Assembly (NCBI RefSeq): GCF_003576645.1
Contig: NC_044920.1
Span: 24,909,772-24,973,771, forward strand
Length of the DNA stretch: 64,000 nucleotides
DNA from: Ipomoea triloba
Lineage: Eukaryota; Streptophyta; Magnoliopsida; Solanales; Convolvulaceae
Reading direction: 5' to 3'
Both the position numbers and the translations under genes were made by a program. This document shows, in pieces, positions 47,661 to 57,875 of the stretch. The stretch's first letter is position 1; every line of letters begins with the position of its first letter. Below the pieces are notes generated by a model. It saw only the letters and a program-made list of their open reading frames with translations, was not told the DNA's origin and ran no database searches.

Positions 47661-48340
47661 NNNNNNNNNNNNNNNNNNNNNNNNNNNNNNNNNNNNNNNN
47701 NNNNNNNNNNNNNNNNNNNNNNNNNNNNNNNNNNNNNNNNNNNNNNNNNNNNNNNNNNNNNNNNNNNNNNNNNNNNNNNNNNNNNNNNNNNNNNNNNNNN
47801 NNNNNNNNNNNNNNNNNNNNNNNNNNNNNNNNNNNNNNNNNNNNNNNNNNNNNNNNNNNNNNNNNNNNNNNNNNNNNNNNNNNNNNNNNNNNNNNNNNNN
47901 NNNNNNNNNNNNNNNNNNNNNNNNNNNNNNNNNNNNNNNNNNNNNNNNNNNNNNNNNNNNNNNNNNNNNNNNNNNNNNNNNNNNNNNNNNNNNNNNNNNN
48001 NNNNNNNNNNNNNNNNNNNNNNNNNNNNNNNNNNNNNNNNNNNNNNNNNNNNNNNNNNNNNNNNNNNNNNNNNNNNNNNNNNNNNNNNNNNNNNNNNNNN
48101 NNNNNNNNNNNNNNNNNNNNNNNNNNNNNNNNNNNNNNNNNNNNNNNNNNNNNNNNNNNNNNNNNNNNNNNNNNNNNNNNNNNNNNNNNNNNNNNNNNNN
48201 NNNNNNNNNNNNNNNNNNNNNNNNNNNNNNNNNNNNNNNNNNNNNNNNNNNNNNNNNNNNNNNNNNNNNNNNNNNNNNNNNNNNNNNNNNNNNNNNNNNN
48301 NNNNNNNNNNNNNNNNNNNNNNNNNNNNNNNNNNNNNNNN
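47661..48340. other. Assembly gap, 680 Ns
   Basis: The left flank ends in a poly(A) run and GCCCAATGTATTAA directly against the Ns; the right flank starts with poly(A), CA and the same GCCCAATGTATTAA (48364-48377). The gap may therefore be wrongly sized, or hide a retroposon with a poly(A) tail and this 14-mer as target duplication. An open frame running through the Ns is meaningless. Confidence 0.98.
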
Positions 48341-49457
48341 AAAAAAAAAAAAAAAAAAAAACAGCCCAATGTATTAATACACGTGTCTCCTTCTAAAAAT
48401 AAGGCTTCTCAGTTCCTAACTTGCCTTGAAAGAGAGACTCCGCTGACGAAAAGACATAGAAAACTTTCAGATCTGACTTGCTAGGAACCCAGTTAGTCAC
48501 AAGTTCGTTGGGCCTGCTTCTACTTGTCTGTTGTCCGCTGCTCGCTAACTTCAACCCTGCTGAAACTCTTTGACAGAACCCAGTTGATTCCTAAGCTGAT
48601 GAACTTGAACAAACTCAAGCTGATTTACAATAAAGCTCTAAGTTTTGGCATAGACTAGAAACAAAAGAATTAGAGTGTCTAAAGTCCTGATACATTCTTA
48701 ACACCATCAAAATCTTAAGTAATAATAACTCCTAACAAACTACCCCCACTCAGGACTGTCGTTTGCCAATTGCCACAACCATCCCTACCTATGCGACTAT
48801 GGCTAGTTGATCCATCATCCATGTATGGCGGTGCGCCACGAGGCATGTGCTGACCGACCGGGCTCTTGGCATCCCCTCCAAGTCCAAACCACATTGACCC
48901 ACTAATTCTTCCCTAGCCCGTGAGCTAGTATCGATTGAGATTTTAGAATTTCTTATATATTAATTTAAAAATAAAAATTAAATAGAAACGATCAATCATC
49001 AAGAACCAGCACTATTGGGCTTATATTTGTCCAATGTTCATTTGGTCTTGCATGCCTCAAAATATTTGAACATAATTGTACTAGAGAAAATTTATACATC
49101 AAAACCAAATGTCATTTAGTCTCACTAAAATATACATAAAAATTTTATACGCCAAAACCAAATGTCATTTTAGTTTCTTCCTGAAATGGCCCTTTGAAAG
49201 TCTCAGTCCAACAATTTGAAGCCATTGCATTATATTACATTTCTTTATACTCATAAGATATAATCTCAAGGGGATCAATAATATAATGATGCTACAAAAC
49301 AACAATTAGTTTTAACAACACTCAGGATTTCAGATATACAATTTGAATAAGAGGCATATATAATTCAAGCACAAAAACATTTGCTTTTTGGTATCATCAT
49401 CTCTTGCAGTCAACCTTTCATGACTGGTCCAACTAACACAAAAAAAAATGACCATCT
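48341..49457. other. Spacer between gap and SKS copy 2
   Basis: 48390-48960 is less AT-rich than its surroundings (for example CTGCTCGCTAACTTCAACCC, GCCACGAGGCATGTGCTG) and may be part of an unnamed retrotransposon, but no coding frame or LTR end was found. The rest is AT-rich and includes the 3' UTR of SKS copy 2. Confidence 0.4.
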
Positions 49458-52400
49458 CTAATGACGCCTACCTACAGCTCTTCCACATAGCAGAGCATTA
49501 TTAGGAATGTCATATTCATTGGCAAAATTCTGAATTGGATTGTAGACTCTCAGATAGAGCTGCTGTCCTAGGTACCTCCTTTCCCATATTGCAGACCTCA
49601 AATTCCACATTCCTTGGTTGTCCAAGGATACCAATATAGCACTCCAAGATTTAGGATAAACCTGCATGTGCAAGAAAGAAAAATGAAGGGGCGCGTAAAT
49701 GCGCTTTCCTTTGCAAGAAAAGTAGATGGATTTTCTGGGTAACGAGGGAAACCAACAACCACTATCTGAGGTTGTGCACTGGATAAATTCCGCTTTGTGA
49801 TCCTAACCAGCAAAGAATCACAAGGAGGTAAACCAACCTAGGTTGTCCATAATTGACTGGCTCAAACCAAGAAGACCAATAGGCTGTTCCAGTTGGAAGT
49901 CAAACTTGTAACCTTGTGATTACCAAGTCAACCGCCTAACCAATGCAATGCTGTTTATCTGGGGTTTTAATGTTTTATTTGTTACCTGTGTAGTGTGCCT
50001 AGTAAGTGCATCGACAAGATTGTAGCTCTCTCTACTAGCTCCGGTCCATTTTCCCAAGCCAAATCTGTGAATGTTTGCGATAGGAAGTCGTTAAGAAACA
50101 AATGCTCATCGTGACCATACCAAGAATGAGAATAGTGCAGTATAGGTATTGAGTTAATTACTTACCCTACAACCCAGAAATCATAGCCATCAAGGTGCCA
50201 AGACTGCATGGTGTCCTCGTCGTTTTGGAATACAATTTCGATGAACTGGTGAAGAGAAGTGGGGAGCACAGCTGTGGCTAGGGAAGGTGTACCATCGGAA
50301 GGAGAGCTCTGAATTGCAGTAAGACTAAAGACTCCGGTGATGTTGAAGTAATCAGCAAGCTTGAGAGGGGTGTCGGGATCAATATGGGACACTCGGTTGA
50401 CAGCATATCTCTGCTTTCCCCCGATTATCGGTGCTGAATTGGCCAGCACAATCGTCATTGATGGAGTAATTTTTCCATAGTGGAAAGACCCCTGAGGGTT
50501 AGGCCTAGCAGCATTTGCAGTCAAATTCCACCTTCAACAACAGATACATTTCGATATTATGCCATCGCAAAGTATAAGCACTTCAAGCTACAACTACGCT
50601 CATTATCCAAGATATATGCTAGTAAGGCGATATTGTGACTAATGGTTACCTGAATGTTCTGGCTTGCACTATAGACCAGTCAAATTGACCGGCTGGAGCA
50701 TCGGGTATTGGCCCAGAAACAGGTGAGACGGAGTTTATGTAGTGTAGCACTGAAGTGGAGTTTAGAACATTTCCAGTGAACCTTGTAGATGCAATGATCA
50801 AATAGTCCTTTGGCGGCTGGTCCAAAGTGACGAGCACAGATACAGATTGACCCACGTGCACATCAAGCGTATCATACATATTCTGGACAACATGGGATCC
50901 TTCAACCTCAACTAGCTTCATTTTGTGGCCTTGAATTCTGAAGTTAATGGATGTTGACAATCCCACATTTGAAATTCTGAACATGTAGGTATTACCTGGA
51001 TAGTAAACACGATTATTGTCAAAAGCATATTTCTCCGGGGGGGGAAATACTGAGATGTTTCATGTACTGAGAGAGTGAGAGTAACCTTGATTCACACTGA
51101 AGCTAGACTGACTCTGGCCATTTATAAGAAGGGCATCAGGGAAGGGCAGAGATTTTCCCGAATCTAATATTTGTTGTAAAGCCTGTTAAGCAACAAACAA
51201 AAATCGTTCATGTTTATGCAGCCGAAAATCAATTTGAGCGTGTTAGGAGGGATTATCCTAATTCCTAATGCCTAAGGATGTCAAAATCGGACTGAATATG
51301 TTACACTATGTAATATAATTGTTGCATTGTAAGTCATCTTCTTATATAATCAAATGAAACATGCGCCATACTCACCGTGTGACTAGTCTTGTACCAATCA
51401 CCAACAAGTAAACTGAAATCTCCAGCAGGTTTCGGATAGGGAACTGGAATGACTGATCTTGCATAAACATTAAGCGCTCCAAACCCTCCCGCGGCTTTTT
51501 GCATGAAAGTTGACGGGAAGTATGTATAGCTTCCAATCTGATCTTTCGTTTGAAACTTGTATGTGTAGTTTGTATTTGGCGGGATAGGGCAATTAGTCCC
51601 GAAAACTCCATCTTGCCACGAGTTCTTCCTCTGCTTGATCCCATTCCTAAACATCGAAAATGGACCTCCAATTAGACTTGACCCTTTATAAATTTACAAC
51701 TATAGTTTCTTTAGACAGCTTAATTAACACAAAAGCTACAAAATGGCTACCCCTATACTTTAAAAGTCATCACAACTTCACATTTAGGAGTACATTTCCC
51801 TCACTTGCACAAAAGATACATGACAAGATGCCATTGACAAGAATATTTACAACACATAGTACAATTGCATGTTACACTACAAGAAATTCAAGAAACTTTA
51901 GGGAAAATGCAGGCTTGATATCAGAGATTCAGAATATACTCTTGAAATATATACAGTATAAAGAGAGGGCATGGCATTTATGATTTACCATGTCAAGAGA
52001 AGTGGCTGGTCCAACTTATTGATGAGGTTGAGGATTACATTGTCATTTGTCACAAGATCCAATCTTGGACCAGGAAATTGACCATTGATGAGAATCACCT
52101 GCAAGTAAACACAATATTTTGTTTAATGACAATGAAATAAATAAATTAGCCTAGGTTGTCAATAATTTACTGGCTCAAACCAAGAAGGCTACTACTATCG
52201 AACTTTCAACAACCTAACTAACTTGGCCGGGTTCCAAGAAACACAATCTTGATTTACCCAAATCCACAACCAAAAATGCAAGCATTCAGCTCTAAAACAA
52301 TACTGGGAATAAGCAATGCCAACCTGTTGAGGAACACCAAGAGGAGAAGCAGTTCCATAAGTGGCAGTCCAAGTGAAATACTTGTAATCATCCTCCCCTT

Positions 52401-52470
52401 TCACCATAGATGAGAAGCTCCACAAAACCAAGACTGCAAAAACCAAACACCTCAACCCCATTTTCCCCAT
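49458..52470 (-). CDS. SKU5-similar (SKS) multicopper-oxidase-like secreted protein, copy 2
   Basis: Eight exons, 52324-52470, 51989-52098, 51376-51646, 51086-51182, 50650-50995, 50166-50531, 49986-50064 and 49458-49661, encode 539 residues. Six exon lengths (147, 110, 271, 346, 366 and 79 nt) equal those of copy 1; exon 4 is one codon shorter and exon 8 two longer, so the two genes are paralogues. The signal peptide ends near MVKG. Conserved blocks include VILINGQFPGP, NTNYTYKFQTKDQIGSYTYF, HKMKLVEVEGSH and SWHLDGYDFWVVG. As in copy 1, the terminal copper motif is replaced (NLRSAIWERRYLGQQ). A leader intron at 52493-52582 is likely (strong donor GTGAGT, acceptor TTTGCAG). An apoplastic cell-wall role is expected from the family. 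The dispersed repeat at about 52146-52232 lies in intron 1. Confidence 0.94.
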
Positions 52471-53149
52471 TTCTGTTTCTTAAACCCCAAACCTGCAAAC
52501 CCATTACAATTTTATCAGATTTCACACTAGCAGATCAAGAAAATCCAAGAAATGCATTGTCAAATCGGAAAACAAAACTCACCCCGCTTGAATCACACTA
52601 TCTGGTTGTTGCAATCTAAGCTACAAAATTGGAAAGAATGAGTAGAAATGTGAAATGTGAAATGTGAAATGTGGGTACTAATTAGCTCTGTTTCTTGAGC
52701 TCCTATATCAGAGTGTCAGATCCCAACAAACCCTCCATAAATATATATATATATTGACTGGGCTTGAAAAGGAGCAGAGATGGACTCTTGGACCCAACAT
52801 TTCAAACGCCAACTTCAATATTCCGTATTCGCCGGGCTTTATGCGTTTTCGCGCAATTATTGAGAAACCCTTTTTGTTTTTTCTTTTTGAATAACACCCA
52901 AAAGAAAGAAGAGCAGGTAGAGCTGAAAGATAAAAACTCCATTAATCCCGGCGTCCACCACACTAATAGCGGAATACCAACTTTCATGGTGTTGTCTTTA
53001 TCCTTTACATCATTTAATTATAGAATACATTTGTTGAGATAAACGAGATTAAGAGATCAAGAATAGAAAGCAAGGATGAAAATGAAAAAGAAGTAAAGTT
53101 TACATTGTTACGTTGATATCTTTTATTAATTGTGATAATTAAACATATG
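52471..53149. other. Promoter region of SKS copy 2 and spacer
   Basis: It includes the inferred leader intron (52493-52582), a short AAATGTG repeat near 52650-52672, an AT run with TATA character at 52739-52755, and AT-rich sequence up to the retrotransposon. No gene was seen. Confidence 0.5.
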
Positions 53150-53183
53150 TGACGGTAATAATGTGTTACCGGTATATTATTTG
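53150..53183 (-). repeat. Inverted copy of the last 34 bases of the neighbouring LTR
   Basis: TGACGGTAATAATGTG and TTACCGGTATATTATTTG at 53150-53183 are the reverse complement of the LTR terminus at 57842-57875, lacking one T. Only 20 bp separate it from the 5' LTR. The rest of the LTR is not present in this orientation. Confidence 0.85.
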
Positions 53184-53203
53184 TAAATTATATAATTTGC
53201 CAG

Positions 53204-53587
53204 TGACAGGGTAATTGGGTACCTGACCCGGAACCGTTGACCAAGACAGTTGCCGTTCAAACTACCCAAGACACCTCACTCCTCAGCATCAATGTGCAAC
53301 GGTCCAACTCCTCAGCATTGATGGCCAACGTTCAGCTCCTCAGCCTTGATGACAGACGTTCAGCTCCTCAACATTCAACACCTCAGGTATTGATGTCCAA
53401 CGGTCAACTCCTCATCAATGAAAGGAATAAAAAGACTCACAACCACATGGTGGGGGACCTCTGACAACACTTCTTACTAGTGAATACATACCGAATTCTC
53501 TTGTACACTGAGCATTACGCTCAATATTGTATTCAAACATTCAAACATTACTCAAATAATATACCGGTAAACACATTATTACCGTCA
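53204..53587 (+). repeat. 5' LTR
   Basis: Starts TGACAGGGTAATTGGGTACC, ends ACATTATTACCGTCA. It contains a run of CCTCAGCATTGATG-like short repeats (53280-53420) also present in the partner LTR. Confidence 0.95.
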
Positions 53588-53654
53588 TTGGTGCTTTCAT
53601 TGAGAGCCGAGATCAGATCTCAGGCTAAAATCACAAAATCAAAAAACCACACGG

Positions 53655-55454
53655 TTGATCTCATCACTATCAATGGCATCTGGATCCAGCAGCTCGCATA
53701 CACCTAGTCAGGTGAACAAGGGTCTCCCCTCGGGTGATCTTCGTGAGCAGCTCAACAGTAACCGTGGAGGTGACCTTCGCAGCCAACTCAACAACAATAA
53801 CCGCAGAGAAGGTGACCTCCTTACCCAACTCAAAAACAACCATGGTGGTGGCCGCACTAGCCAACTCAACAACAACCATGGTGGTGGCGGTACTCCCCTC
53901 CCAGCAACTGCTGCTCCCGCCCAGGTGGTGGACCTTCAGGCAGCAGCGCAGTTCATCCAACAGGCGGCGGCGACGGTGGCCCAACTAGTCGTAGGAATGC
54001 AAGGCCAGATCTTACTGCCACCACCCCCTTTGGAGGAAGAAGTGCAATCTCCGAGGCAAAACAGAACTCAACGACAGGAAGGTGGAACTCAACCAGTTTC
54101 CAGATCTGTTCGAGAACGACCGGCGGCTTCTAGATCTATTCGAGATCGGCTGGGGGTGCAAGGATCCTCCAATAGAGGTCCCCGTGCCCAAGCAGGAAAG
54201 GCAGTAACCAAACGACCATCCGGAGAAAGGATGGGCGAATCTGGTGGATTGGCTCCGCGTCACTCCACAAGACACAAAACACCACAAGAAGGCCTGGTGG
54301 AAAGACTCCAAAGGCAGATAGATGATTTGGAAAAGAAAGTAGACGCAAGAGAACACTCACCAGAACCTGAAGTAAGAATGGCTGCTCCATTCTCTCCTGA
54401 CATAATGGAAGTTCCTCTTCCAAAAGACTTTCGACTACCCACCATCAAGGCCTACACTGGCACTTCGGATCCACGTACCCATATGACAAGATACAAGGCA
54501 GCCATGGTCATGATTGGGGCAAGCGATGCCATCATGTGCAGAGCATTCTTGTCCACTTTGGACGGAACGGCTCAGGATTGGTTTAACACAATCCCGGACG
54601 GATCAATTCAAACTTTTGCAGAGCTATCCAAAAGTTTCTTGTCCTATTTCTCAGGAAGTATACAACATAAGAAACCATTCTCACATCTCGGCGGGGTAAA
54701 GCAGGATAAGGGGGAAAGCCTGCGAGACTTCTTAAGCAAATGGAAAAAAGAAGTCAACAGCGTATATGACTTCGACTCGAAGGCAGCAATTCTCACCTTC
54801 ATCCAAGCACTGAGGTCAGGCGATTTCCACAAACTACTGAACACCCACCACCCACGCTCTTATGAGGAACTCATGAGAACGGCCAACCGGTACGCAGACG
54901 CAGAGGAGGCTGACAGGAGAAAAAAGGATGATGAGGAAGGACGAAAGAGTGGGCGACCTGATAAAGTTGGTCCGCCCAGCTAGGCACCACGACCAAACCA
55001 ACCACCCTCAACGAAGGGAAGAGATGAGCGACCTCGTCTCGCCTCACCGCGGCACTTAACACCGCTTACTCACCCGATTAGCGTGATTCTAAGTCACGCT
55101 GAGGAAATGGGAATGGTGCATTTTCCCTCAGAGTGTATGGCAGTTTCTACGGGCGAGGACCAAACTAAGTACTGTCGGTTCCACCGGCAGGTTGGACATG
55201 ATACTAACGAGTGTCATACTTTAAAAGGACAAATAGAGGAACTGGTGCAGAGAGGATATTTTACCCAATTCGTTGAGTATCCGGGACAGTACCAGCATCA
55301 ACAAAGCCTACCCGACAATGTGTGGCGAAAGGAAGAAGATCCTGAGCCTTTAGCTTCCAACACCAAGAGGAGGAGGTGCGACCTGGGCGAGGAAGCAAGA
55401 AACAGTGAGCTAGAGGAAAAGTCCGCGCAACGCAAAAAACATGTAATTCGCTGA
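53655..55454 (+). pseudogene. Retrotransposon gag, interrupted by one in-frame TAG
   Basis: The frame opens at 53655 (a second ATG at 53673, MASGSSSSHTPSQ, is equally likely) and runs 442 codons to a TAG at 54981-54983. It then continues without another stop to TGA at 55452. Residues about 60-115 are repetitive and Gly/Asn/Gln-rich. The Ty3/gypsy gag domain follows: LPKDFRLPTIKAYTGTSDP, LSTLDGTAQDWFNTIPDGSI, DKGESLRDFLSKWKKEV and HHPRSYEELMRTANRYADAE. Beyond the TAG comes a zinc-knuckle-like YCRFHRQVGHDTNECHTLKG with IEELVQRGYFTQFV. Because reading frame and family order are kept, the TAG is either a recent nonsense mutation or a readthrough codon; its 3' context (GCACCA) is not the known plant CARYYA leaky signal. 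Confidence 0.88.
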
Positions 55455-55477
55455 TGGCCCGTCAAAAAACACTCCGA

Positions 55478-55700
55478 CTTGGCCGAGGTCAGTCCTCGGC
55501 CAATCTTGCGCTCAAAAAAAAAAAATATCAGTCCTCGGCCAAGTTTTCGATTAAGTTTGGCCGAGGTCAGTCCTCGTCAAAAATTAAAAAAAAAAACAAA
55601 AAAACAAAAAAACAAAACAAAACAAAACAATAATAATAATATAATTGGCCGAGGTCAGCCCTCGGCCAACACTTGGTCGAGGCCCGACCTCGACCAACAC
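55478..55700 (+). repeat. Palindromic GGCCGAGGTCAGTCCTCGGCC repeats
   Basis: TTGGCCGAGG, a short loop, then CCTCGGCCAA recurs near 55480-55503, 55530-55575 and 55647-55690, separated by A-rich runs. Each copy can fold into a perfect hairpin. Confidence 0.75.
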
Positions 55701-55719
55701 TTGGTTTGAAGTCGGCCAC

Positions 55720-56460
55720 CTCATCAAGTGGCGCTGCTCCTCAAGCGGGTGTCACCTCATCAAACTGGTGTCACCTCATCAAGTGGCGTTGCTCCTCACG
55801 CAACGTCACCTCATCAAGTGGGTGTCACCTCATCAAGTGGCGCTGCTCCTCAAGCAGCGTCACCTCATCAAGTAGCGCTGCTCCTCAAGTAGCGTCATCT
55901 CATCAAGTGACGCTGCTCTTCAAGCGGGTGTCACCTCATCAAGGGGTGTCACCTCATCAAGCTGGTGTCACCTCATCAAGCGGGCGTCACCTCATCAAGA
56001 TCAAGCGGGTGTCACCTCATCAAGTAGCGCTGCTCCTCAAGCAGCGTCATCTCATCAAGTGACGCTGCTCTTCAAGCGGGTGTCACCTTATCAAGCGGGT
56101 GTCACCTCATCAAACTGGTGTCACCTCATCAAGCGGGTGTCACCTCATCAAGCTGGTGCGTCACCTCATCAAGCGGGTGTCACCTCATCAAGTGGCGCTG
56201 CTCCTCACGCAGCGTCACCTCACCAAGCTGGTGTCACATCATCAAGTGGCGCTGCTCCTCAAGCAGCGTCACCTCATCAAGCTGGTGCGTCACCTCATCA
56301 AGTGGTATCACCTCCTCAAGTGGCGTCACCTCCACGAGCAGTGCCACCACCTCGAACAGCATCACCACCTCGAACAGCGTCACCACCTCGAGCAGCGTCA
56401 CCTGCTCGAGCAGAGTCACCACCTCAAGCAGCGTCACCTCATCAAGTGGCGCTGCTCCTC
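55720..56460 (+). repeat. Array of a 19-bp repeat (GTGTCACCTCATCAAGCGG) and longer variants
   Basis: About thirty diverged units of GTCACCTCATCAAG plus a short variable piece, interleaved with a GCGCTGCTCCTCAAGCAG variant, then degenerate CACCACCTCGAACAGC units. A 19-bp period is not a multiple of three and no stop occurs in it, so three plus-strand frames stay open for 130-190 codons; none is likely a protein. Confidence 0.85.
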
Positions 56461-57040
56461 AAGTGCTTTTGCTTCCTCCACTTGTGCATCCGCCTCCTGC
56501 ACTTGTGCACTCGCATCCTCTACTGGTGCATCCGTCTCCTCAAATGCGTCTATCGCCTCCACTTGTACATCTGCCTCCTTCACTTGTGCGTTCACCTCCA
56601 TAAGCAAAAGGACTCAGTAGTTGGTCATGGTCTGCCCTGATCAATTTGGTTAAAAAACAAAAAACAAAATAATAATAAAAAATCTAAGCTCTAATCCCTT
56701 AGGGCCGGCACGAGATCCAATCTCGCTAGCTACCTAACGGGAGAGTGTTTTTCTGAGCCCAGCCAAGGGCTTGGATTCAAAAAACACCACACTCTAATCC
56801 CTTAAGGCCAGCACGAGATCTGATCTCGCTAGCTACCTGACGGGAGAGTTGACCTCGGAGGGTGTTTTCTGGGTAAAGCTTAACGCTTTGCTACGAAAAC
56901 ACCACACTCTAGTCCCTTAGGGCCGGCACGAGATCCGATCACGCTAGCTACCTAACGGGAGAGCTGACCTTTGACCGAACCTACGAATGGTCGAAGTGAA
57001 CTCATGCAAGAGCCCTGAGCAAAAAAAAAAAAAAAACGCG
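56461..57040 (+). repeat. Three roughly 100-120 bp tandem units with GGCCGGCACGAGATC
   Basis: TCTAATCCCTTAGGGCCGGC, GAGATCCAATCTCGCTAGC and TACCTAACGGGAGAG recur near 56690, 56792 and 56908 with diverging spacers. They are internal to the retrotransposon and non-coding. Confidence 0.75.
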
Positions 57041-57370
57041 CACCGTGACTTCGGCCCAACACCGAGGCACGGTCACGGACCGTGACCACGGCGCTGGCCG
57101 AGATCACGTACCGTGACTTCGGCACTGGCCGAAGTCACGCTACGGCGTGACCTCGGCCTAGCGCCGAGGTCACGCACCGTGACTTCGGGCGCTGGCGTGA
57201 CCTCGGCACTGGCCGAAGTCACAGTTGTGTGACTTCGGCGCTGGCCGAGGTCACGCCCGTGACCTCGGTACTGGCCGAAGTCACATCGCCGCGTGACTTC
57301 GGCCCAGCGCCGAGGTCATGTGACCTCGGCCCCGTGCCGAAGTCACAGTTGTGTGACCCGACACGGTACC
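57041..57370 (+). repeat. Array of GTGACTTCGGC..GCCGAGGTCAC palindromes
   Basis: GC-rich block with about ten alternating GTGACTTCGGC and GCCGAGGTCAC halves, loops GCTG or ACTG. Any transcript would be strongly structured just upstream of the polypurine tract. Confidence 0.8.
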
Positions 57371-57490
57371 GAGGTGAGGATGCGTAAAAAAAAAAATAAA
57401 ATTGAACATACCGAAATTTCAGCACAAGTGATTGGCTGATACTCCCTAACTACCTCCGCCATTCTCGCTAGCTAGGGAGTGGGGGGCTGG

Positions 57491-57875
57491 TGACAGGGTA
57501 ATTGGGTACCCGACCCGGAACCGTTGACCAAGACAGTTGCTGTTCAAACTACCCAAGACACCTCACTCCTCAGCATCAATGTGCAACGGTCCAACTCCTC
57601 AGCATTGATGGCCAACGTTCAGCTCCTCAGCCTTGATGACAGACGTTCAGCTCCTCAGCATTCAACACCTCAGATATTGATGTCCAACGGTCAACTCCTC
57701 ATCAATGAAAGGAATAAAAAGACTCACAACCACATGGTGGGGGGACCTCTGACAACACTTCTTACTAGTGAATACATACCGAATTCTCTTGTACACTGAG
57801 CATTACGCTCAATATTGTATTCAAATATTCAAATATTACTCAAATAATATACCGGTAAACACATTATTACCGTCA
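57491..57875 (+). repeat. 3' LTR
   Basis: Nearly identical to the 5' LTR. Differences seen are T/C, C/T, A/G, G/A and two C/T changes in ATTCAAAC versus ATTCAAAT, plus one extra G in the GGTGGGGG run. Confidence 0.95.

Larger units (their letters stand above)
53204..57875 (+). mobile_element. Non-autonomous LTR retrotransposon with gag only (TR-GAG type)
   Basis: Direct LTRs at 53204-53587 (384 bp) and 57491-57875 (385 bp) both run TGACAGGG to ACCGTCA. They differ at six positions and one indel. A TGG-starting putative primer site begins at 53589, and a purine-rich tract GGGAGTGGGGGGCTGG (57475-57490) precedes the 3' LTR. The internal region has gag (53655-55454) and then only non-coding tandem repeats: no protease, reverse transcriptase, RNase H or integrase. 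That matches the TR-GAG class of plant elements, which are mobilised by autonomous Ty3/gypsy relatives. Flanks GCCAG (53199-53203) and GACAG (57876-57880) are an imperfect 5-bp target duplication. Confidence 0.92.

Noticed and set aside
47596..48369. Open frame across the N run
   Set aside because: It consists of Ns and poly(A) translation; no evidence of coding.
54981..54989. TMV-type leaky stop codon in gag
   Set aside because: The bases after TAG are GCACCA and not CARYYA, so the well-known plant readthrough signal is absent; readthrough stays possible only on comparative grounds.
55720..56460. Regular short repeats resembling a CRISPR array
   Set aside because: Units are contiguous without unique spacers, diverge gradually and sit in a plant retrotransposon.
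55645..56640. Three long overlapping open frames rich in Ser/His/Pro
   Set aside because: They follow from a stop-free 19-bp tandem repeat that is open in every forward frame. They have no start context or domain, and lie inside the retrotransposon.
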